From positions 14,290,616 to 14,354,615 of the forward strand of contig JBBMNZ010000021.1 of the NCBI GenBank assembly GCA_037954325.1: a stretch of DNA of 64,000 bases, written 5' to 3'. Shown here piece after piece: positions 35,901-48,979 of this stretch. The DNA is from Fistularia commersonii. Taxonomy: Eukaryota; Chordata; Actinopteri; Syngnathiformes; Fistulariidae. A model generated the notes under the pieces. That model saw only the letters and a list, made by a program, of their open reading frames with translations. It was not told the DNA's origin and searched no databases. Numbering within the stretch: position 1 is the stretch's first letter; every line of letters starts with the position of its first letter. The translations under genes were made by a program, and so were the position numbers.

Positions 35901-38900
35901 GGAGTACCAGCAGAGAATCCAGAAGGTAAACCAACTCTTATTTTTGCATGGGCCCTGGCACATGGTGTGCTTGACGTCTCGGTTACTAGGGTTGTGCGCT
36001 GCTGTCGGTACTATGATGTTTTATGATGTTTTATATCCGCTATTATACAGAACTGATATACTTTACACCGATGAGACATGGCACTATGACCGCGGACAGA
36101 TGAAGTGAGTAACACTTCATCATGGCACCTGTTAGTGGGTGGGATGAATTAAGCATCAAGTGAACATGTTGTCGTCAACCTTGATGTGTCAGAAGTAGAA
36201 AAAAATGAGCTAGTGTAAGAATACGAGCGTGTTTGAAACTGCTCAAGTTGTGACGGTTGGATGACCGGGGTCTCCAAACCTGCTGTTCCCAGTTAGCTCT
36301 GGTCAGTATCTATCTAAAGTGGGCAAAGGCAGGAACAGATTTCAACCAGTGACTGGGTCAGGGCTGGCCAAGGATCATTGGTACATGTTGGGAGCGAAGG
36401 CTAACCCCTGGTCTGATCCAACGGACGAGCTGCTGTCGCTCAAATTGCAGAAAAAAATGTATGCTGGTTATGATAGAAACGTGTCAGAATGCAGAGCGCA
36501 ACGCGTTTTGTTTGCACATAGCTGCAAAGCCGCAGACCGGCCAGGGTGCTCACGTTGACCCTTGACCCTTGCCCATTGCCCAAAGCACCAACAATTGGTA
36601 CGTGGCCAACAGAACTGGACCATGAAGCAATGGAAGGCGTGTGCATTGCTTACCTGGGGAACACGATGCAACAGGATGCACCGGGGGCGAAGGAAAGCTG
36701 ACTGAGGGATGTTTTGGGCCACATTCTGCTGGTAAACTTTGAGCCGTGCCATCCATTTGGATGTTACTTTGGCACGTACGGCCTACCCAAGCGCTCTTGT
36801 AGACCATGCACACCCTTACACGCGAACGGTATGTACGGTCTGAAGGCACCACCTTGCATCTTAGTTGTAATTGCCTCGACAGGTCAGGTCTGTTTTGGTG
36901 GCAAAAGGCGGGCGCAACTTGAGTTATATCTTACCGCATAGCATGTACGTTTCTTGTAGAAAAAAAAACAGCCCTCATTTTTTCATTTGATGCATCAGTA
37001 AACTTTGTTTTCACTAAGGGAGTGCTTACATGAAAAAGGGAAAAAAAAGAAGTCTGTTTTTAACCAAGTAATGTAAAATATCATGGAGAGGCAACCGACC
37101 CGGGGCCTCAGTAACAATATCTACATTTCAAAGAGTGGTTGTATTGCACTGTATCTCAATGCTGAGATAAAATTGTATTCTGGCTCATGTAGTGCAGTGT
37201 TTATTATAGTTTGAGTTTTTGGACTGAACAAAACCATCCAACTTCTTCCAAGCATTCATTTAAAAAAAAAAAAAAGAAAAAGGTGAGATTGAATTATCAT
37301 CGCAAAGTCAGAGTGCACTCTTTGCTATAAACAGCATTAACATTATTTCATCAACTCAGCCAAATAAGCAAATAAAAATGGAAATGAATCCAATTGGAAA
37401 AAGAAGATACATTTCTAAACTAAATCTGCCACAACACATCCGAGGTAATAATAAAATTGATAATGATGATCATAAATTCTATTAGTGGGCAACCTCCATA
37501 CTCAAGGTTATCTGACAAAATGTTAAAAAAAAAAAAAAAAAAAATTTACAGCAGTTGGAACTGAGAATAGGCAAGTTTTAACAGCAGGCCTTTTGAGTTT
37601 AGGCTTAAAGTGAGGTCAGCATTCTACAATGTCAGCGGCGAGTCGACTGTTCCAGAGCTCCGTATCCCACAGCACCAAGGTGGGCAGAGAAAACAAGTTG
37701 AGTCCGGGACAAAGACACAAAGAGGGAGGTCCGGCCGTGGATGGATTTCCAAGCGAGGAGCAATATTTTGAGGTTTATCCTGGATTCTCTGGGCAACCGG
37801 GGGAGCTGTTGAAGGATAAGGGCGATGTGTCCTCGGAGGGGGTTCAGAGCTATGAATTGATCTCCAGAATTCTGGATGAGCCGGAGCTTGTCAAGGGATT
37901 TGTTTAGGAGACTGAAAGAAAAAGGAGTCGCACCTATCGATCAGGGAGGTGACAAGGCTATGTGGAGTAAGGAAGGGGTGGAGTCTATTGATATTGTGAC
38001 GGTAGAAAAGTGCGGACGAGGTGATATTAATGCAGGACTGGAAAGTAAGCGCATTGTCTTAGGTGACATCCAGACTAACCTAACCTGAACAAAGTCTAAA
38101 AAAAAGTTGGAAGAGAACCATGATTTTTATCTGCAACTGGAAAGGTGGATGGGGATATAGAGCCAGCTGTCATCTGCGTAACAATGAAAGGGGATATTGT
38201 GTTCCCGGACTATGAAGGGGTCCCAGAACTGAGCCCTTGGGCACACCGGCAGAGACGGGAGAGGAACGGGAAGAGTGGGATTGAAGTTGGATGAACTAGA
38301 TGTCACCAGGGAGATGTGAAGTGGACCTGTGACAATGGAGGATGAGTTTGTTAGAAAACCAGAGTTGGTTGCCACCAGAGGGTCAAAACGAGAGGCTTAA
38401 ACACGAATGAGGTGAACTAATGTATACATGTCCTTTATCTCTCAACATGCGCTGCTTTGTTTTTCAGGCTAAAGAGCAGGGCAAGGCAGAGGTGGAGGAG
38501 CTTCTCTCCAAACTAGAGAAGGTAAAGACTGGATCAAGATGTATTTAGGTACAGATCTACTTTCCTGGAGCTGTGGGGATAATTAATTCCTTCCTTTCTT
38601 TCTTCTTTAAGACTAACTCTGAGCAGCAGGTGAAAATCCAGGAGCTCCAGGACAAACTGTCCAAGGTATTTGAGTTTGGAATTACTACTTGTACCGCAGA
38701 AAGCAGGAGCGATAGCATTTCAAGCAGATACATCTCTCAACATGTCGGCGGGAAAGTGCTACCCGAGTCAATCACTAGCTTTTATCCGGGGACTCGCCGA
38801 CAGCAATTGATCTTTTGACCTCACCAGGCAGTGAAAGCAAGCACAGAGGCCACTGAGCTGCTGCAGAATGTCCGGCAGGCCAAAGAGCGACTGGAACGGG

Positions 38901-41900
38901 ACCTGGAGCGCCTACGGGGCAAAACAGACTCCAGTGACACGCTCAAGCGCCGCCTCAGGGAGACCGAGGTACCGAACTAAACAAAGCGGCTAAATTCTGC
39001 TTGCTTGTGTTTTTTTTGTTTGTTTGTTTTTTTTTTGCCCGTGTGTTGTCAAATGAATGGGTTTCCCACAGCGAGTCATTCTTTCCTTGCTACCGTGAGC
39101 TTTACATGTCCTTTTGGCTGTGTAAGCAGGAGGGCAGGAAGACACTGGAGAACCAGGTAAAGAGGCTGGAGATGGTCGAACGGCGGGAGAATAAGCTGAA
39201 GGATGACATTCAGACCAAATCCCAGCAGATCCAGCAGATGGCTGAAAAGATCCTGGTGAGAGAGCTACAGATAAGACTTACTAATACTCTGCAGCACTCC
39301 ACCCCTAATTTCACCCCCTGCCCGCCGCTACTAGTTTTCCCGTCTCCTTCCAGTTTATCCTCATCCCCTGTTATGTTAGAGCACAAACGTGCACTCTCGT
39401 CTCTGGATGTCTTTTTTTGCTCGCTCAGCTCTCATGAACGTGCGCTGGTCAGGCAGTGTCAATACAAACGTGAACTGTAACATTGAACCAGTCTCACCAT
39501 GAACAGGCACAGCTACAGTCGTCTGGTGGATTTACACCTTTTCAATGCAAGTTTGCCCCCGTTTTTTTTTTTGTTTTTTTTTTAACTATTTTTTCTTTTC
39601 TTTCATTTGTCTGAATGTCACACGACTGGTCAAGCGGTTATTTTGAATGTATATTGCTGTCATTTTACGAGATTTTTATTCTCCCCAGGAACTCGAAGAC
39701 AACCTAAGGGATGCCCAGTCTACTGCCCAGAGGATGGAAACCCAGCTGGTGCAAAAGGAGAGGCTTTATGAAGACAAAATCAAGGTGGAGTATCTTATTC
39801 TGATTCTTACAAGTGGGGCTCAGTCGTAATATGTGATTTAGATTTGCTTTTCATTTCTGGGAAAGTCGACGTGACCATTATCTCAGAGATTGCGCGCTCA
39901 TCATGCATCTTCACTGTCGTATCTCCTGGCTGCTGCTTCGTCTAAAATGTATTCATTCTGGCTGACCCTGAAGGTCCTGGAAGCACAGATGAAGGCAGAC
40001 CTGGCTGACAAGGAGAGCCTGGAGGCCAGGAGGGCGCAACAGGAAGAGGAGTCGAGAGAGAACTGCAAACTCATCAGTGAACAGAAAGCGGTGAGATTCA
40101 GCGGCAGGTCTCTTCTGGGTTCCATTGTGGTATTTGCAAGTTGACCGCTGACATGTGGCAAAGCTTAGCAATTAAGGAATTAAAATAATTTGACTCCATT
40201 CGATTGTAAAGTCAAATTTATTTCTAATAAGCAGGGATCCGAATAAACCGGTGTTCGAGAGATTAATTACGGAGAGAGATATTTTGAGAGATTTTCATCT
40301 TATCTTACAGTGCTATCCACATCCAATGCGCTGCATTTATATAAAAGGTGAAAGCCTCTTCTGAGCCAATTGTACTATTTAAACAATTATAGTCTGAAAT
40401 TCTTTGACTGAAGATTGCAACTGTGTTTTCCTCGTTTTTGTTTAGTCTTTAATATGTTATAGTGGTCCAAATCTATTGTAACTTACAGTTGGAAGACTGA
40501 TTAGATTGGGCTATTCGTTATACTGCATTATAAAGTCTCGATTCAAGTCCTAATCTGGTTAATGTGGTAGTATTGAGGCAGCTAAGAAGCTTTTAGGAGG
40601 CAGTCATCTGACATTGACAGTATAAGATCCAGGCAACACCTTAAGGGCTTTTAATAGGATTTCGTTAGAGTGAAACCTTCTGCTTCCTATAAAAAAGAAA
40701 TTGCACAGCTGAAAAATTGTCTACCTTTTTTTCTGGAAAGTACATGAAATTGGAATTTCTTTATGGCAGGCCCTATTTATTTCTGCTCCGCTTGAAAAAC
40801 TTTGTGAAAATCGGAGGCCTTGATCAGTTGAAGAGTAAACCCCATCGGACAAACTGGGAGCAGCTCTAGAATAAACATACAGGTTGTTTTACATACAGCA
40901 GTTGTTCAGATGTGATTGGAAGGCCTGGAAATGTCGGTTTAGGTGCCTCATTTGAGTCCCTGGAAGAATTTCAAAAGCCAGACGCAGCCTTTATTTTTAA
41001 CAATTTATTTTCCCTCCTCCTAAAGACCATTAACGCCATGGATTCAAAGATGAGGAACCTGGAACAACGCATTGCCGAGCTGTCAGAGGCTAACAAGCTG
41101 GCTGCTAATAGCAGCATCTATACCCAGAAGAATATGTGAGTTAACAAGACCTTCTGCCCACATGGTGCTCGTACGCGTGCCCCCACCCACAGCGGATCCG
41201 TCTCTTCAAGTTTCCAGTTGCTTCATTAGTGTATGCTTAATGTCTGAACTCGGCCCCTTGTCTGTCAGCTTTACCACAGTTGAAAGATGGGAAATGCAGC
41301 TTATACTTGTCTTAATATAGGAATGTACCTGATGAAGGAATTCTTTTTGTCAGTACTGAAAAAAAGGCCTACTTTATATTCTATCACAGCAATCTCAGCG
41401 ACCTGCCTTTGCGGTTTTGCTGATTCCAATCGCAGACCGCCGAAATAAATTCCACTCGAAATTCCAGCTCTTTAAGCAGCAGAACAAATACAGGGGACCC
41501 TCGCTACTTTGCAGTTTGGCTTCCGCGCCCCCGTTACTTTGCGGATGTTTTTTGCGATTCGGTTCTCGCGATTTCTCGTTCTTTAGCATTTTTTTTTCCC
41601 GGTATTGGACTTTTTTCTATAATGAAATAGCCATATACTAGCCCAAGGGTCGGCAACCCGTAGCACCCAAAGAGCCATTTAGACCCGGTTTCCTCGGAAA
41701 ATAAAACACTGGGAGCCGCAATTGCTTTTTGACGTCTAAAATAAAGGTACCACTGTATATGTTGCTTTTTATTACCTTTACACTTTGTATAAACAAGTGT
41801 GTAGTGTGTTGCTTCTGAAATTCACAAAGTATTACAGAGAAAATTAAATTTTATTTATGAAATGAAGTCATTTTGAGCTTTGGGCTTTCAGAGCGTTTAG

Positions 41901-44900
41901 CGAAGCCTTGACCTGAATTTTAAAAATAAATCGGGAAAAAATCTCTGTGTCAGTAAACAATAAAAAATAAAATATTTGCAAAATATCTTCATAAATATTT
42001 ATTTTACCTGGTTTATGGGACTTCTGCTCCTGAACTTCTGCGCACAGCATCTGCAAATCGTGACTTCACCGGCTGGCGGGTATACCGGCTTCCGCGAGTG
42101 TGACGTTATTTTGAGCGGCGAAAAATAATAAATATAATTTTATTTAATATTTCAAGATCACAATAATCTTCCAACTTAGAACTAAAAGTTAAAAAACAGG
42201 AATTAACACAAATGAAATATTTTTCAATTAAATATTTATAATTTATTTTCTCAAGCCACTCAGAGCTGCAGTGTAAAGATGAAAGAGCCGCATGCGGCTC
42301 CGGAGCTGCGGGTTGCCGACCCCTGTACTAGCCTGAGAAGAGAAAAAAAAACAGGAAAATTAAACTAAAATTCATTTTATAAAATAAGTAAAATACTAGG
42401 TCTCCTTTGCTAAACAAACATACCCAGCATCGCAAACTCTCGCTTCTACCATTGTGCCCACGGCAGATCTCATACAGAATAGCGTTGGCTAAGTAGATCC
42501 TTACTTGGCATGCTATTGGCTGATTGAGGATGTCGCTCCGTTTCTCAAGTTGATTGGTTCATGGAGAGAGGTAACTGATCTATGCCCAGCATACAATGTC
42601 CTAGTTTGTAAAAGTATCTTTATTTTTTTTGCGATACCCCACACTGTATGATGCCTCGATGAGAATACAGCGTAATACAGTCGACGGTGGGTTGATAACA
42701 GTTCGCGGGAGGTTCGTAAAGGGTTGCGCGAGGTTCGTTGAAGGTCAATGTGTCTTCGCGGAAATTCGCTTTTCGCCGGGGGTCTTGGAACGTGAGGGTC
42801 TACTGTTTTCGCTTTCGATCGATTTGATGTCACAAATGCGTTTGCATCCATTTAGGAAAGCCCAAGAGGAGATGATCTCAGAGCTTCGCCAGCAAAAGTT
42901 CTACCTGGAGTCGCAGGCGGGCAAACTGGAGGCCCAAAATGCCAAGCTGGAGGAACACCTGGAGAAAATGAGTCAGCAGGAGCAAACCAAGAGGACCCGT
43001 CTGATGGAGCTGGAGAGCAGGCTGCGGGAGGTGAGGCGTCATGAAGCAGAGGCACAGGGCAAAACCTTTTGGCTCCAGATTAATTAGCGTTAGCTAGCAC
43101 ATGGTGTAGCTTGAAGTTCTTACCATCCACAGAGAGGATTAACGCAGCTGATCAGCCAGCGAGCTCAGATCCTTTTCGGATAGACAGCTAATTAAATACC
43201 GCACCTCCAAATGCATACTGGGCCTGTAAGATCTTCTGCCGCTCCGGCTGACAACCTACATTTCACTTCTCAGACTGAACGTAGCCTTCCGGAAAATATG
43301 CGAGAACGCAATCAAATAGCATCTATTAATTGGCCCCTTCAGTGCGTGCCTCTTTCCTGTTTTGAACTTCCTCTTATTGTTGTTTGAAAACAATGTCACA
43401 TACATTCATGCGTCCATTTCAATGAATGATCATTGGTTCCTCGCCGTGCAGGCGCCGTACGGTTGCCAAATCCAGCGGTTCAGGAATACAAATGTTCATG
43501 TAGCAGCCCTTTTATCCGTCCATCCCCGAGCACGTACATATACAAATACAAATGGGAGCTAAGGAAAGGAGTAGGAACCAAGCCAACAAACATAAACAAA
43601 TCTGTACCTCTTGCTAACATTGTGGTGCTCTTACATCATCTTAGTCCCTCTGGAAATGTTCCCAGTATATGACAAGATGACACCAAAGGTAATGCTACAT
43701 CTAAACATAGTGAGTGACATTTTTCAGTAAGCATTCATCCTGTGTACGAGTTTCGTGGAAGGATGCTACGTGTCCGCCCGACCCCGAGCTAACGTTATGT
43801 CAGTTAAAGAAAAAGATTTTGCAAGATTCATAAACATCGGTTTATAAGTCACGTGAATGAGGACGCCGAGCTGCGAGGTTTAGTCAGGCTTGGGGGAAAG
43901 TAATGATCGCGTAATGATCGCGGAAAAGGCTCGGTATTTTCTGCGTTCGGCATCTAACTTCCTTTTCATATATTATAAATAAATCTTGGGTTTTCTTGCT
44001 TGATCAGGCACTACGGGAATTCCGTGCTTTTCATTCTATACACTAAAAAATTCATCAAGATAGATGAATCATTGATCTAGCAAACTGTCTGTTGTCTTAA
44101 CCTTGATTACTTTTTGACAGCCCCTCGCCCCCGATGCACTCTCTCCTGGCGACACTGTTTGAGCAGAGCCAACTGAATGTCGTCTCCACCTCCTCGTATT
44201 CTTATCGCGCTAAGATGTGATTCAAAGTCTGGCAGCCGTCTTTGGCAGCGGCGCTCACACAAAAGATCACTGTCCTCTTCCAAACAACAATGAGGTTATT
44301 TGCGGCTCCGTCTCAGTAATAATCCTGAATTAAAAAGGCAAAACGCATACGTTTTTAATTGAATCTTAATCCCGCCATCTTTATTGTTCTCCGCATTTAA
44401 AATGCGGTGCGTATAATGGCGCGTCATTATTCTCACTGCTTTGCCCATTATGCCTCTTTAAAATCAATTATTTGCTGTGCAAAACTTATGTTTATTCTGT
44501 ACCATACAATTTATAATTTATGCAACCCCCTTATTGTGTAACCAAGTCCGATCTCCGCTTGTGTGTTTGTGTCGCTCCACAGATCCTTCTAATTAGTCTG
44601 CTTTTGTTTTGCTTTTAAAGGCTAAACTGGGCCAAATAGAAATGTTTAATGGTCCACAGTTTGTTTGTTTGTTTTTTAATCGTATTCGGTGGCTAAAAAC
44701 GAATCTTAGCACCGGTCGTGTGGACAAGATGAAACCGGTATTCTCCAGCCGTTACAATCATTTTAGTAAAATTCACCCGTGTCCATTTGTCCTCTTTTCA
44801 GATGGGCTTAGAACACGAGGAGGAGAAGCTGGAGATCAAGAGGCAGGTGTCCGAGTTGACCCTCTCCCTGCAGGAGCGCGAGTCCCAGATCAGCAGCCTG

Positions 44901-45619
44901 CAGGCCGCTCGCCTGGCCCTGGAGAGCCAGCTGCAGCAAGCAAAGACCGAGCTGGAGGAGACCACCGCTGAGGCCGAGGAGGAGATCACGGCGCTCAGGG
45001 TACGGCAGGCGATTATAAGCTTACGTGTGTGATACAGGTGCACATTCTCAGAAGTGTGTATGTGTGCGTGTTAGACGAAAAAGTATATATTGTGTTTGTA
45101 GCAGCAATACGTGAGCACCATTTATCCAGTCACAGTACAGTATTTAACTTTTCTAAGATGAAAGTGCAAAAGCAAAGAGAAGAATATAGGTAAACGGGCT
45201 GTGGTACGGGTACATTTTTTCTCTTTGTCTTGAAATCTAATAGCCAGGATTTATACCTTTTTCCTCTTTCACAGAACCACAGAGATGAGATTCAAAGGAA
45301 GTTTGATGCCCTGAGAGACAGCTGCTCAGTAAGTGCTGCTGCAGTCTTCTTACAATTTCTGGCACCTCTGAAAAGGAGGCACACATGCCACTTTATTTAC
45401 TCGGGTTCATAATAAGCAGTAAAATACAAAAAACGATTCCCCTTTGTCAAGAACCACAACTTGGAGAGTCAACACAATCGACAACATCCTTTCGCTAAAT
45501 CAAAGGTGTATTTTTCACCCATTTAAAAGCACAGCATCTTTTACAATACTACTACTTAAACAGATTTCCCCCTGGCTTTTACAGCAGGCCCTACACTATG
45601 ATGAGTGTGACTAATCATC

Positions 45620-45671
<52 letters not shown>

Positions 45672-48600
45672 TGCCTCAGGTGATTACTGACCTGGAGGAG
45701 CAACTCACACAGCTGAGTCAGGAGAATGCTGAGCTGAACCGCCAGAACTTCTACCTGTCCAAACAACTGGATGAAGCGTCAGATGAGCGGGAGGACCAGC
45801 TGCAGCTGAGCCAGGAGGTGGACCGGCTCCGGAGGGAGGTGGCCGACCGTGAGATGCATCTCAATAATCAGAAACAGGTAATGCTAATGGCCGAAGGTTT
45901 TTCTTGATGGGCAAAAAGCTTTCACTGTGAATCCATTTTACTTTTTGTCACATAAGAGGACTACTTTAAACATTCAAGCAGCCCTCTTTGATATTGGCCT
46001 GTCAATGGAAATTCAGGAGCTCACCAATCAAGGGGATTTGCAAATAAAAGTTCTGTTGAAGGAAAACACTTAGTAAAAATCACAGAACCAAGTCATGCGC
46101 TGAATATGAATTCATGGTGTAACCTTGAGTCACAATGTCAGTTTTAGGGGGATGTGAATAAATTCCCATTACAAACCCCATTCAGTTTTATGCTCACCAA
46201 GTCAAGACCGTAAAGCTTCATCACTAGAGTTTCCGTCAGATTTTCTTGTCTTTATCAGAACATCGAGACTCTGAAGACCACATGCAGCATGCTGGAGGAG
46301 CAGGTGGTGGAGCTGGAGTCCCTGAACGATGAGTTGCTGGAGAAAGAGCGACAGTGGGAGGCTTGGAGAGGGGCCCTGGAGGATGAGAAGAGCCAGGCAG
46401 AGAGACGCACCAGGGACCTGCAGAGGCTCCTGGACAACGAGAAGCAAAACAGGTCACATTAAATCTCGCGTTTTTTACATTCTTTGCCACAGGAGCGTAA
46501 AAGCTGCGTCAACGCCTCGCCGTCGCAAATCATCGCTTTGTCGTCGACAGGCTTCGAGCAGATCAGCGCAGCAGCGAGTCTCGTCAGGCCGTAGAACTGG
46601 CGGTCAAAGAGCACAAGGCTGAGATATTGGCCTTGCAGCAAGCCCTGAAGGAGCAGAGACTGAAGGCTGAAAGTCTGTCCGATACCGTGAGTCACCGGAA
46701 CATCATCTCTGATCTCATTTCGACCGCATCTTCGGCCCCCCGAGCGGAGCAGCTGACCGCGCCGCAGCCAATACATATTTGTTTTCGTTCGGTAAGAGAA
46801 AAATCAATGCTGTGTTTGTGGCTCTGGAATTTGAACTGTTGATTATCACAGCTCAATGATCTGGAGAAGAAGCACGCCATGCTGGAGATGAACGCCCGAA
46901 GCCTGCAGCAGAAACTGGAGACCGAGAGAGAACTAAAACAAAGGCTAATGGAAGAGGTAAATACCACGTGAAAGCATTAGCCTTAATTAATAGACTTTTG
47001 TTTGGCAAATCTCTGATGTGTGTTTTAGAATTGTCATTCTAAATGTGTTAATTATGCACTCATTAACTGCGGCTGATTCTAAATCACAACTCCCATTTTC
47101 CCTCTGCATGTGTCCTCACAGCAGGGGAAGCTGCAGCAGCAGATGGACCTCCAGAAGAGTCACATTTTCCGCCTGACACAGGGCTTGCAGGACGCCCTGG
47201 ACCAGACCGACATGCTCAAGACCGAGAGGACCGATCTGGAGTACCAGCTGGAGAACATACAGGTGTGCGGCGGTATTCGTTTGCACTATGATGAACTGTA
47301 GGTGTGGATCTAGAAAGGAAAAAAACAAGGATTGCAAAGCGGTCTCCGGGTGTGCGCGGTCACAATAAAGCCTGATTCCATTCTCAAAGGGGTGCTACAC
47401 ACACACACACTGTCAGCAGGAGCTGTGTTTTCTTCCTCCAGGCTGTATACTCTCATGAGAAAGTGAAGATGGAGGGGACCATATCTCAGCAGACGAAACT
47501 TATAGACTTCCTTCAAGCTAAAATGGACCAGCCCACCAAGAAGAAGAAGGTTTGAAAAAAAAAAAAAAAAAAAATCATATTAACCAAACCTTTATTTCAC
47601 TGATAATCTGCTTCAACATGAAAATTTAGATGTACGGTAAACCCTTGTTTTTCGCGGGGGTTACGTTCCAAAAAGAACCCGAGATAGGCAAAATCCGAGA
47701 AGTAGAAACCTTTATTTTTTTTTTTACAATTACTATACAATTAAATACTCTATTGTACATTGCTGCTGTCGTCCTTATGTTTTTTCTTCCTTCTTTATAG
47801 AACGAACGGAAGATTCATTAATTCCGTAATGCCGACCTACAGCCGCATAGCTTTTACCTTCCCTTAGCATGTCCAGAAGTTTAACTTTATCTGCGATAGA
47901 TAGCATCTTCCGCTGCCTTTTGGGCCCTGCCGCAGGTGCTTTTGTCGCTCCAGAGCATTTTGTCAACATTATGGGTTTTAGAGAATTTGCACGTACGCCA
48001 TGTAAATTTGCCGAGCTGTTTTACATACGTGTACATATTAAACTGCAACGTTATTGACGCACGGGTAGAGAAGAAGCGGAGTGACTTTTTAGCCAATCAG
48101 AATGCAGAACACAATGCACGACGCAAATCCGTGAAGTAGCGAAACCGCGAAAAGTAAACCGCGTTATAGCGAGGGATCACTGTACTGTTTTACTTTGCTA
48201 ACCGGTCGCATCTCGAAACAGGGTATATTTGGGCGGCGGCGAGAAGATGTGGGCACCACAACCAACGGCGCACTGGCTCCCCAGGCCCAGCTGGCAGTTC
48301 CTCTGCAGTACGGCGACATGAAGCTGGCTTTGGAGAAGGAGCGGTCGAGATGCGCGGAGCTGGAGGAGGCTCTGCAGAAGATGAGGATAGAACTGAGGTC
48401 CCTCAGAGAGGAGGGTAGGTCCCAGCGACAGGCGCTCACGGCTGTATCACGAGCTCCTGGATACCAAATTGGGTTTTATTTGTGTTCGATACCGAGTCGG
48501 GGAGTTATTTATCCGTCCTGCAAGTTTCGCCTCTAATACAAGAAAATGCAAAATTCTCACACTGCGCTTTCAACCGTAGCCGTCTGGCAACAGTTGCCAT

Positions 48601-48942
48601 GGCAGCATCTTGCTCAATTATCTACAGTGGCCCGGTCCTCCGAGATTCATTTTAAAGTCTGCTCGTTTTGTTTTTTTTTTTCCCTTCGATGAGAAAATCA
48701 TCCGTAGCTTTGGAAGCCCGGCCGATCTCACCCTCGGCTGCTTTATTTGTTCCCTGTGTTTCCTGCCGTGCAGCCGCTCATTTCAAAGCGCAGGATCACA
48801 TGGCTCCTTCCACGCCGGCTCAGGCTCGCCAGCAAATCCTCATGTCGGCCATTGTCAAATCCCCAGAGCACCAGCCCAACCCCTGTAGCCTGCTTAACCC
48901 CTCAACCCGCTCCAAAGAGACATCTACACCAGAAGGTGAGTG

Positions 48943-48979
<37 letters not shown>

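Noticed and set aside
37629..38088. Two plus-strand frames in cit intron 13
   Set aside because: They lie wholly in a decayed interspersed repeat.
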